From: Gymnothorax reevesii
Lineage: Eukaryota > Chordata > Actinopteri > Anguilliformes > Muraenidae
DNA length: 64,000 nt
Direction: 5' to 3'
Assembly: GCA_029721435.1 (NCBI GenBank)
Contig: CM056584.1
Location: 9,568,395 to 9,632,394 of the forward strand
The translations under genes were made by a program, and so were the position numbers. The notes under the pieces were generated by a model. The model was not told the origin of the DNA. It was given only the letters and a program-made list of their open reading frames with translations, and did no database searches. Positions 36,727 through 49,023 of the stretch are shown one piece after another (the first letter of the stretch is position 1; every line of letters starts with the position of its first letter).

Positions 36727-38364
36727 CTATAATGTTAATAGGAGATCAGATGGCATTTCAGCTTAACCCTTCTTGTGTAAAATGAAAATTGAGTGACATT
36801 AATGTTTTAATACAAATGCTAACATGCTAATGCTAGCGATCTAATGTGAGTGCTAATATCTGGTCATTTTCATACTGTAAGTGTTCTCTATGATGTTAGT
36901 ATGAGATCAGATGGCATTTCTCCTTCACCCTTCTTGTATTATAAGCAAATTGAGTAATGTTAATGTTTCAATGCTAATGCTAACATGCTGATGCTAACAT
37001 GCTAATGCTAGCAATCTAATGTGAGTGCTAATACCTGGTCAATTTTATACTGTACATGTCTTCTATGATGGGAGTATGGGATCAGACGGCATTTCAGCTT
37101 AACCTTGCTTGTGTAAAATGGAAATTGAGTGACGTTAATGTTTTAATGCTAATGCTAACATGCTAATGCTAGTGATCTAATGTGAGTGCTAATACCTGGT
37201 CATTTTCATACTGTACATGTCCTCTATGATGGGAGTATGAGATCAGATGGCTTTTCAGCTTAACCCTGCTTGTGTAAAATGGAAATTGAGTGACGTTAAT
37301 GTTTGAATGCTAATGCTAACATGCTAATGCTAGCGATCTAATGTGAGTTCTAATATCTGGTCATTTTCATACCATACGTGTCCTTTATGATGTTAATAGG
37401 AGATCAGATGGCATTTCAGCTTAACCCTGCTTGTGTACAATGGAAATTTAGTGACGTTAATGTTTGAATGCTAATGCTAACATGCTAATGCTAGCGATCT
37501 AATGTGAGTGCTAATATCTGGTCATTTTCATTCTACACGTGTCCTCTATGATGTTCATAGGAGATCAGATGGCATTTCAGCTTAACCCTTCTTGTTTAAA
37601 ATGGAAATTGAGTTATGTTAATGTTTAAATGCTAATGCTATCATGCTAATGCTAGCGCTCTAATGTGAATGCTAATATGTGGTCATTTTTATACTGTACG
37701 TGTCCTCTATGATGTTAATAGGAGATCAGATGGCATTTCAGCTTAACCCTGCTTGTGTAAAATGGAAATTTAGTGACGTTAATGTTTGAATGCTAATGCT
37801 AACATGCTAATGCTAGCGATCTAATGTGAGTGCTAATATCTGGTCATTTTCATACTGTAAGTGTCCTCTATGATGTTAGTATGAGATCAGATGGCATTTC
37901 TCCCTCACCCTTCTTGTATTATAAGCAAATTGAGTAATGTAAATGTTTCAATGCTAATGCTAACATGCTGATGCTAACATGCTAATGCTAGCAATCTAAT
38001 GTGAGTGCTAATACCTGGTCATTTTCATACTGTACATGTCTTCTATGATGGGAGTATGGGATCAGATGGCATTTCAGCTTAACCCTGCTTGTGTAAAATG
38101 GAAATTGAGTGACGTTAATATTTGAATGCTAATGCTAACATGCTAATGCTAGCGATCTAATGTGAGTGCTAATACCTGGTCATTTTCATACTGTACATGT
38201 CCTCTATGATGGGAGTATGAGATCAGATGGCTTTTCAGCTTAACCCTGCTTGTGTAAAATGGAAATTTAATGACGTTCATGTTTGAATGCTAATGCTAAC
38301 ATGCTAATGCTAGCGATCTAATGTGAGTGCTATTATCTGGTCATTTTCATACTATACGTGTCCT
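36727..38364 (+). repeat. 10-monomer tandem duplication, copy 1 (M4-M13, 1,638 bp)
   Basis: Runs from the M4 head ctataatg through M13. It is repeated immediately at 38,365-40,002 with an offset of exactly 1,638 bp (10 x 161 + 2 x 14). Shared rare marks: gtgttctcta (36,881; next copy 38,519), ggtcaatttta (37,037 and 38,675), ctccctcaccc, gctattatc (38,329 and 39,967). Confidence 0.9.
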
Positions 38365-40002
38365 CTATAATGTTAATAGGAGATCAGATGGCATTTCAGC
38401 TTAACCCTTCTTGTGTAAAATGAAAATTGAGTGACATTAATGTTTTAATACAAATGCTAACATGCTAATGCTAGCGATCTAATGTGAGTGCTAATATCTG
38501 GTCATTTTCATACTGTAAGTGTTCTCTATGATGTTAGTATGAGATCAGATGGCATTTCTCCTTCACCCTTCTTGTATTATAAGCAAATTGAGTAATGTTA
38601 ATGTTTCAATGCTAATGCTAACATGCTGATGCTAACATGCTAATGCTAGCAATCTAATGTGAGTGCTAATACCTGGTCAATTTTATACTGTACATGTCTT
38701 CTATGATGGGAGTATGGGATCAGACGGCATTTCAGCTTAACCTTGCTTGTGTAAAATGGAAATTGAGTGACGTTAATGTTTTAATGCTAATGCTAACATG
38801 CTAATGCTAGTGATCTAATGTGAGTGCTAATACCTGGTCATTTTCATACTGTACATGTCCTCTATGATGGGAGTATGAGATCAGATGGCTTTTCAGCTTA
38901 ACCCTGCTTGTGTAAAATGGAAATTGAGTGACGTTAATGTTTGAATGCTAATGCTAACATGCTAATGCTAGCGATCTAATGTGAGTTCTAATATCTGGTC
39001 ATTTTCATACCATACGTGTCCTTTATGATGTTAATAGGAGATCAGATGGCATTTCAGCTTAACCCTGCTTGTGTACAATGGAAATTTAGTGACGTTAATG
39101 TTTGAATGCTAATGCTAACATGCTAATGCTAGCGATCTAATGTGAGTGCTAATATCTGGTCATTTTCATTCTACACGTGTCCTCTATGATGTTCATAGGA
39201 GATCAGATGGCATTTCAGCTTAACCCTTCTTGTTTAAAATGGAAATTGAGTTATGTTAATGTTTAAATGCTAATGCTATCATGCTAATGCTAGCGCTCTA
39301 ATGTGAATGCTAATATGTGGTCATTTTTATACTGTACGTGTCCTCTATGATGTTAATAGGAGATCAGATGGCATTTCAGCTTAACCCTGCTTGTGTAAAA
39401 TGGAAATTTAGTGACGTTAATGTTTGAATGCTAATGCTAACATGCTAATGCTAGCGATCTAATGTGAGTGCTAATATCTGGTCATTTTCATACTGTAAGT
39501 GTCCTCTATGATGTTAGTATGAGATCAGATGGCATTTCTCCCTCACCCTTCTTGTATTATAAGCAAATTGAGTAATGTAAATGTTTCAATGCTAATGCTA
39601 ACATGCTGATGCTAACATGCTAATGCTAGCAATCTAATGTGAGTGCTAATACCTGGTCATTTTCATACTGTACATGTCTTCTATGATGGGAGTATGGGAT
39701 CAGATGGCATTTCAGCTTAACCCTGCTTGTGTAAAATGGAAATTGAGTGACGTTAATATTTGAATGCTAATGCTAACATGCTAATGCTAGCGATCTAATG
39801 TGAGTGCTAATACCTGGTCATTTTCATACTGTACATGTCCTCTATGATGGGAGTATGAGATCAGATGGCTTTTCAGCTTAACCCTGCTTGTGTAAAATGG
39901 AAATTTAATGACGTTCATGTTTGAATGCTAATGCTAACATGCTAATGCTAGCGATCTAATGTGAGTGCTATTATCTGGTCATTTTCATACTATACGTGTC
40001 CT
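38365..40002 (+). repeat. 10-monomer tandem duplication, copy 2
   Basis: By eye a near-exact copy of 36,727-38,364. M14 follows at 40,003, as the canonical order predicts after M13, so the exchange joined the end of M13 to the start of M4 at about 38,365. Confidence 0.9.
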
Positions 40003-43000
40003 CTATGATGTTAATAGGAGATCAGATGGCATTTCAGCTTAACCCTTCTTGTGTAAAATGGAAATTGAGTGATGTTAATGTTTAAATGCTAATGCTAACA
40101 TGCTGATGCTAGCGATCTAATGTGAGTGCTAATACCTGGTCATTTTCATACTGTACATGTCCTCTATGATGGGAGTATGAGATCAGATGGCTTTTCAGCT
40201 TAACCCTGCTTGTGTAAAATGGAAATTTAATGACGTTCATGTTTGAATGCTAATGCTAACATGCTAATGCTAGCGATCTAATGTGAGTGCTAATATCTGG
40301 TCATTTTCATACTGTACGTGTCCTCTATGATGGGAATATGGGATCAGATGGCATTTCAGCATAACCCTGTTTGTGTAAAATGGAAATTGAGAGACGTTAA
40401 TGTTTAAATGCTAAAGCTAACATGCTAATGCTAGCGATCTAATGAGAGTGCTAATATCTGGTCATTTTCATACTGTACGTGTCCTCTATTATGGGAGTAT
40501 GGGATCAGATGGCATTTCAGCATAACCCTGTTTGTGTAAAATGGAAATTGAGAGACGTTAATGTTTAAATGCTAAAGCTAACATGCTAATGCTAGCGATC
40601 TAATGTGGGTGCTAATATCTGGTCATTTTCATACTGTACGTGTCCTCTATGATGGGAGTATGGGATCAGATGGCATTTCAGCTTAACCCTGCTTGTGTAA
40701 AATGGAAATTGAGTGACGTTAATGTTTGAATACTAATGCTAACATTCTAATGCTAGCCTTCTAATGTGAGTGCTAATATCTGGTCATTTTCATACTGTAC
40801 GTGTCCTCTGTGATGGGAGTATGGGATCAGATGGCATTTCAGCTTAACCCTGCTTGTGTAAAATAGAAATTAAGTGATGTTAATGTTTGAATGCTAATGC
40901 TAACATGCTAATGCTAGCGATCTAATGTGAGTTCTAATATCTGGTCATTTTCATACTGTAAGAGTCCTTTATGATGTTAGTATGAGATCAGATGGCATTT
41001 CTCCTTCACCCTTCTTGTATTATGAGCAAATTGAGTAATGTTAATGTTTCAATGCTAATGCTAACATGCTGATGCTAACATGCTAATGCTAGCGATCTAA
41101 TGTGAGTGCTAATAGTTGGTCATTTTCATACTGTACGTGTCCTCTATGATGTTAATTGGAGATCAGATGGCATTTCAGCTTAACCCTTCTTGTATAATAA
41201 AAAAATTGATTAATGTTAATGTTTAAATGCTAATGCTAACATGCTAATGCTAGCGATCTAATGTGAGTTCTAATATCTGGTCATTTTCATACTATACGTG
41301 TCCTCTATAATGTTAATAGGAGATCAGATGGCATTTCAGCTTAACCCTTCTTGTGTAAAATGAAAATTGAGTGACATTAATGTTTTAATACAAATGCTAA
41401 CATGCTAATGCTAGCGATCTAATGTGAGTGCTAATATCTGGTCATTTTCATACTGTAAGTGTTCTCTATGATGTTAGTATGAGATCAGATGGCATTTCTC
41501 CTTCACCCTTCTTGTATTATAAGCAAATTGAGTAATGTTAATGTTTCAATGCTAATGCTAACATGCTGATGCTAACATGCTAATGCTAGCAATCTAATGT
41601 GAGTGCTAATACCTGGTCATTTTCATACTGTACATGTCTTCTATGATGGGAGTATGGGATCAGACGGCATTTCAGCTTAACCTTGCTTGTGTAAAATGGA
41701 AATTGAGTGACGTTAATGTTTTAATGCTAATGCTAACATGCTAATGCTAGTGATCTAATGTGAGTGCTAATACCTGGTCATTTTCATACTGTACATGTCC
41801 TCTATGATGGGAGTATGAGATCAGATGGCTTTTCAGCTTAACCCTGCTTGTGTAAAATGGAAATTGAGTGACGTTAATGTTTGAATGCTAATGCTAACAT
41901 GCTAATGCTAGCGATCTAATGTGAGTTCTAATATCTGGTCATTTTCATACCATACGTGTCCTTTATGATGTTAATAGGAGATCAGGTGGCATTTCAGCTT
42001 AACCCTGCTTGTGTACAATGGAAATTTAGTGACGTTAATGTTTGAATGCTAATGCTAACATGCTAATGCTAGCGATCTAATGTGAGTGCTAATATCTGGT
42101 CATTTTCATTCTACACGTGTCCTCTATGATGTTCATAGGAGATCAGATGGCATTTCAGCTTAACCCTTCTTGTTTAAAATGGAAATTGAGTTATGTTAAT
42201 GTTTAAATGCTAATGCTAACATGCTAATGCTAGCGCTCTAATGTGAATGCTAATATGTGGTCATTTTTATACTGTACGTGTCCTCTATGATGTTAATAGG
42301 AGATCAGATGGCATTTCAGCTTAACCCTTCTTGTGTAAAATGGAAATTGAGTGACATTAATGTTTTAATACTAATGCTAACATGCTAATAATAGCGATCT
42401 CAAGTGAGTGCTAATATCTGTTCATTTTCATACTGTACGTGTCCTCTATGATGGGAGTATTGGATCAGATGGCATTTCAGCTTAACCCTGCTTGTGTAAA
42501 ATAAAAATTGAGTGATGTTAATGTTTGAATGCTAATGCTAACATGCTGATGCTAGCGATCTAATGTGAGTGCTAATATCTGGTCATTTTCATACTGTAAG
42601 TGTCCTCTATGATGTTAGTATGAGATCAGACGGCATTTCTCCTTCACCCTTCTTGTATTATATGCAAATTGAGTAATGTTAATGTTTCAATGCTAATGCT
42701 AACATGCTGATGCTAACATGCTAATGCTAGCGATCTAATGTGAGTGCTAATACCTGGTCATTTTCATACTGTACATGTCTTCTATGATGGGAGTATGGGA
42801 TCAGATGGCATTTCAGCTTAACCCTGCTTGTGTAAAATGGAAATTGAGTGACGTTAATATTTGAATGCTAATGCTAACATGCTAATGCTAGCGATCTAAT
42901 GTGAGTGCTAATATCTGGTCATTTTCATGCTGTACGTGTCCTCTATGATGTTAATAGGAGATCAGATGGCATTTCAGCTTAACCCTTCTTGTATAATAAA

Positions 43001-45707
43001 AAAATTGAGTAATGTTAATGTTTAAATGCTAATGCTAACATGCTGATGCTAACATGCTAATGCTAGCAATCTAATGTGAGTGCTAATACCTGGTCATTTT
43101 CATACTGTACATGTCTTCTATGATGGGAGTATGGGATCAGACGGCATTTCAGCTTAACCTTGCTTGTGTAAAATGGAAATTGAGTGAAGTTAATGTTTAG
43201 ATGCTAACGCTAACATGCTAATGCTAGCGATCTAATGTGAGTGCTAATATCTGGTCATTTTCATACTGTACATGTCCTCTATGATGGGAGTATGAGATCA
43301 GATGGCTTTTTAGCTTAACCCTGCTTGTGTAAAATGGAAATTGAGTGACGTTAATGTTTGAATGCTAATGCTAACATGCTAATGCTAGCGATCTAATGTG
43401 AGTTCTAATATCTGGTCATTTTCATACCATACGTGTCCTTTATGATGTTAATAGGAGATCAGATGGCATTTCAGCTTAACCCTTCTTGTTTAAAATGGAA
43501 ATTGAGTTATGTTAATGTTTAAATGCTAATGCTAACATGCTAATGCTAGCGCTCAAATGTGAATGCTAATATGTGGTCATTTTTATACTGTACGTGTCCT
43601 CTATGATGTTAATAGGAGATCAGATGGCATTTCAGCTTAACCCTGCTTGTGTACAATGGAAATTTAGTGACGTTAATGTTTGAATGCTAATGCTAACATG
43701 CTAATGCTAGCGATCTAATGTGAGTGCTAATATCTGGTCATTTTCATTCTACACGTGTCCTCTATGATGTTCATAGGAGATCAGATGGCATTTCAGCTTA
43801 ACCCTTCTTGTTTAAAATGGAAATTGAGTTATGTTAATGTTTAAATGCTAATGCTATCATGCTAATGCTAGCGCTCTAATGTGAATGCTAATATGTGGTC
43901 ATTTTTATACTGTACGTGTCCTCTATGATGTTAATAGGAGATCAGATGGCATTTCAGCTTAACCCTGCTTGTGTAAAATGGAAATTTAGTGACGTTAATG
44001 TTTGAATGCTAATGCTAACATGCTAATGCTAGCGATCTAATGTGAGTGCTAATATCTGGTCATTTTCATACTGTAAGTGTCCTCTATGATGTTCATAGGA
44101 GATCAGATGGCATTTCAGCTTAACCCTTCTTGTTTAAAATGGAAATTGAGTTATGTTAATGTTTAAATGCTAATGCTAACATGCTAATGCTAGCGCTCAA
44201 ATGTGAATGCTAATATGTGGTCATTTTTATACTGTACGTGTCCTCTATGATGTTAATAGGAGATCAGATGGCATTTCAGCTTAACCCTGCTTGTGTAAAA
44301 TGGAAATTTAGTGACGTTAATGTTTGAATGCTAATGCTAACATGCTAATGCTAGCGATCTAATGTGAGTGCTAATATCTGGTCATTTTCATACTGTAAGT
44401 GTCCTCTATGATGTTAGTATGACATCAGATGGCATTTCTCCTTCACCCTTCTTGTATTATAAGCAAATTGAGTAATGTTAATGTTTCAATGCTAATGCTA
44501 ACATGCTGATGCTAACATGCTAATGCTAGCAATCTAATGTGAGTGCTAATACCTGGTCATTTTCATACTGTACATGTCTTCTATGATGGGAGTATGGGAT
44601 CAGATGGCATTTCAGCTTAACCCTGCTTGTGTAAAATGGAATTTGAGTGACGTTAATATTTGAATGCTAATGCTAACATGCTAATGCTAGCGATCTAATG
44701 TGAGTGCTAATACCTGGTCATTTTCATACTGTACATGTCCTCTATGATGGGAGTATGAGATCAGATGGCTTTTCAGCTTAACCCTGCTTGTGTAAAATGG
44801 AAATTTAATGACGTTCATGTTTGAATGCTAATGCTAACATGCTAATGCTAGCGATCTAATGTGATTGCTGTTATATGGTCATTTTCATACTATACGTGTC
44901 CTCTATGATGTTAATAGGAGATCAGATGGCATTTCAGCTTAACCCTTCTTGTGTAAAATGGAAATTGAGTGATGTTAATGTTTAAATGCTAATGCTAACA
45001 TGCTGATGCTAGCGCTCTAATGTGAGTGCTAATATCTGGTCATTTTCATACTGTACGTGTCCTCTATGATGGGAATATGGGATCAGATGGCATTTCAGCA
45101 TAACCCTGTTTGTGTAAAATGGAAATTGAGAGACGTTAATGTTTAAATGCTAAAGCTAACATGCTAATGCTAGCGATCTAATGTGAGTGCTAATATCTGG
45201 TCATTTTCATACTGTACGTGTCCTCTATGATGTTAATAGGAGATCAGATGGCATTTCAGCTTAACCCTTCTTGTATAATAAAAAAATTGAGTAATGTTAA
45301 TGTTTAAATGCTAATGCTAACATGCTAATGCTAGCGATCTAATGTGAGTTCTAATATCTGGTCATTTTCATACTATACGTGTCCTCTATGATGTTAATAG
45401 GGGATCAGATGGCATTTCAGCTTAACCCTTCTTTTGTAAAATGGAAATTGAGTGACATTAATGTTTTAATACTAATGCTAGCATGCTAATGCTAGCGATC
45501 TAATGTGGGTGCTAATATCTGGTCATTTTCATACTGTACGTGTCCTCTATGATGGGAGTATGGGATCAGATGGCATTTCAGCTTAACCCTGCTTGTGTAA
45601 AATGGAAATTGAGTGACGTTAATGTTTGAATACTAATGCTAACATGCTAATGCTAGCAATCTAATGTGAGTGCTAATATCTGGTCATTTTCATACTGTAC
45701 GTGTCCT

Positions 45708-46701
45708 CTATGATGGGAGTATGGGATCAGATGGCATTTCAGCTTAACCCTGCTTGTGTAAAATAGAAATTGAGTGACGTTAATGTTTGAATGCTAATGC
45801 TAACATGCTAATGCTAGCGATCTAATGTGAGTGCTAATATCTGTTCATTTTCATACTGTAAGTGTCCTCTATGATGTTAGTATGATATCAGATGGCATTT
45901 CTCCTTCACTCTTCTTGTATTATAAGCAAATTGGGTAATGTTAATGTTTCAATGCTAATGCTAACATGCTGATGCTAACATACTAATGCTAGCAATCTAA
46001 TGTGAGTGCTAATAACTGGTCATTTTCATACTGTACATGTCTTCTATGATGGGAGTATGGGATCAGATGGCATTTCAGCTTAACCCTGCTTGTGTAAAAT
46101 GGAAATTGAGTGTCGTTAATGTTTGAATGCTAATGCTAACATGCTAATGCTAGCGATCTAATGTGAGTGCTAATATCTGGTCATTTTCATACTGTACGTG
46201 TCCTCTATGATGGGAGTATGGGATCAGATGGCATTTCAGCTTAACCCTGCTTGTGTAAAATAGAAATTGAGTGACGTTAATGTTTGAATGCTAATGCTAA
46301 CATGCTAATGCTAGCGATCTAATGTGAGTGCTAATATCTGTTCATTTTCATACTGTAAGTGTCCTCTATGATGTTAGTATGATATCAGATGGCATTTCTC
46401 CTTCACTCTTCTTGTATTATAAGCAAATTGGGTAATGTTAATGTTTCAATGCTAATGCTAACATGCTGATGCTAACATACTAATGCTAGCAATCTAATGT
46501 GAGTGCTAATAACTGGTCATTTTCATACTGTACATGTCTTCTATGATGGGAGTATGGGATCAGATGGCATTTCAGCTTAACCCTGCTTGTGTAAAATGGA
46601 AATTGAGTGTCGTTAATGTTTGAATGCTAATGCTAACATGCTGATGCTAGCGCTCTAATGTGAGTGCTAATATCTGGTCATTTTCATACTGTAGGTGTCC
46701 T
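45708..46701 (+). repeat. 497-bp three-monomer duplication inside block A
   Basis: gatatca (45,884 and 46,381), the aataactgg and gtgtcg variants and tgttcatttt are all doubled at a 497-bp spacing. The blocks at 50-57 kb and 57-64 kb have this trio once. The last monomer of the second copy switches to an M14-like distal half (catgctgatgc, gcgctc). Confidence 0.87.
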
Positions 46702-47218
46702 CTATGATGTTAATAGGAGATCAGATGGCATTTCAGCTTAACCCTTCTTGTATAATAAAAAAATTGAGTAATGTTAATGTTTAAATGCTAATGCTAACAT
46801 GCTAATGCTAAAGATCTAATGTCAGTTCTAATATCTGGTCATTTCCATACTCTACCTGTCCTCTATGATGTTAATAGGAGATCAGATGGCATTTCAGCTT
46901 AACCCTTCTTGTGTAAAATGGAAATTGAGTGACGTTAATGTTTGAATGCTAATGCTAACATGCTAATGCTAGCGATCTAATGTGAGTGCTAAAACCTGGT
47001 CATTTTCATACTGTACATGTCTTCTATGATGGGAGTATGGGATCAGATGGCATTTCAGCTTAACCCTGCTTGTTTAAAATGGAAATTGAGTGTCGTTAAT
47101 GTTTGAATGCTAATGCTAACATGCTAATGCTAGCGATCTAATGTGAGTGCTAATATCTGGTCATTTTCATACTGTACGTGTCCTCTATGATGTTAATAGG
47201 AGATCAGATGGCATTTCA

Positions 47219-47980
47219 GCTTAACCCTTCTTGTATCATAAAAAATTGAGTAATGTTAATGTTTAAATGCTAATGCTAACATGCTAATGCTAGAGATCTA
47301 ATGTCAGTTCTAATATCTGGTCATTTCCATACTCTACCTGTCCTCAATGATGTTAATAGGAGATCAGATGGCATTTCAGCTTAACCCTTCTTGTGTAAAA
47401 TGGAAATTGAGTGACATTAATGTTTTAATACTAATGCTAACATACTAATGCTAGCGATCTAATGTGAGTGCTAATATCTGGTCATTTTCATACGGTAAGT
47501 GTCCTCTATGATGGGAGTATGGGATCAGATGGCATTTCAGCTTAACCCTTCTTGTGTAAAATGGAAATTGAGTGATGTTAATGTTTAAATGCTAATGCTA
47601 ACATGCTAATGCTAGCGATCTAATGTGAGTGCTAATATCTGGTCATTTTCATACTGTACGTGTCCTCTATGATGTTAATAGGAGATCAGATGGCATTTCA
47701 GCTTAACCCTTCTTGTATCATAAAAAAATTGAGTAATGTTAATGTTTAAATGCTAATGCTAACATGCTAATGCTAGAGATCTAATGTCAGTTCTAATATC
47801 TGGTCATTTCCATACTCTACCTGTCCTCAATGATGTTAATAGGAGATCAGATGGCATTTCAGCTTAACCCTTCTTGTGTAAAATGGAAATTGAGTGACAT
47901 TAATGTTTTAATACTAATGCTAACATACTAATGCTAGCGATCTAATGTGAGTGCTAATATCTGGTCATTTTCATACGGTA
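47219..47980 (+). repeat. 483-bp three-monomer local repeat (tagagatc family)
   Basis: tagagatc with gtcagttc and tccatactctacctg occurs at 47,291 and 47,774 (483 bp, three monomers), with a related ctaaagatc form one step earlier near 46.8 kb. The first copy has one A fewer in its A-tract. The same pair appears at 63,416 and 63,899, but only one member is present in the middle block (about 56.08 kb). Confidence 0.82.
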
Positions 47981-49023
47981 AGTGTCCTCTATGATGGGAG
48001 TATGGGATCAGATGGCATTTCAGCTTAACCCTTCTTGTGTAAAATGGAAATTGAGTGATGTTAATGTTTAAATGCTAATGCTAACATGCTGATGCTAGCT
48101 ATCTAATGTGAGTTCTAATATCTGGTCATTTTCATACTATACGTGTCCTCTTTAATGTTAATAGGAGATCAGATGGCATTTCAGCTTAACCCTTCTTGTT
48201 TAAAATGGAAATTGAGTGATTTTAATGTTTAAATGCTAATGCTAACATGCTAAAGCTAGCGTTCTAATGTGAGTGCTAATACCTGGTCATTTTCATACTG
48301 TACGTGTCCTCTATGATGAGAATATGGGATCAGATGGCATTTCAGCTTAACCCGGTTTGTGTAAAATGGAAATTGAGTGAAGTTAATGTTTAGATGCTAA
48401 CGCTAACATGCTAATGCTAGCGATCTAATGTGAGTGCTAATATCTGGTCATTTTCATACTGTACATGTCCTCTATGATGTTAATAGGAGATCAGATGGCA
48501 TTTCAGCTTTACCCTTCTTGTATAATAAAAAAATTGAGTAATGTTAATGTTTAAATGCTAAAGCTAACATGCTTATGCTAGCGATCTAATGTGAGTTCTA
48601 ATATCTGGTCATTTTCATACTGTACGTGTCCTCTATGATGTTAATCGGAGATCAGATGGCATTTCAGCTTCACCCTTCTTGTGTAAAATGGAAATTGAGT
48701 GACATTAATGTTTTAATACTAATGCTAACATGCTAATGCTAGCGATCTAATGTGAGTGCTAATATCTGGTCATTTTCATGCTGTACGTTTCCTCTATGAT
48801 GGGAGTATGGGATCAGATGGCATTTCAGCTTAACCCTGCTTGTGTAAAATAGAAATTGAGTGACGTTAATGTTTGAATGCTAATGCTAACATGCTAATGC
48901 TAGCGATCTAATGTGAGTGCTAATATCTGGTCATATTCATACTGTAATTGTCCTCTATGATGTTAGTATGAGATCAGATGGCATTTCTGCTTCACCCTTC
49001 TTGTATTATAAGAAAATTGGGTA

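Noticed and set aside
36727..42012. Treating the 2,940-bp M8-to-M8 interval at 39.0-42.0 kb as a second canonical 18-mer
   Set aside because: It is 18 monomers long, but the order differs: M13 and M15 are doubled and M16-M17 are missing. The equal length is a coincidence.
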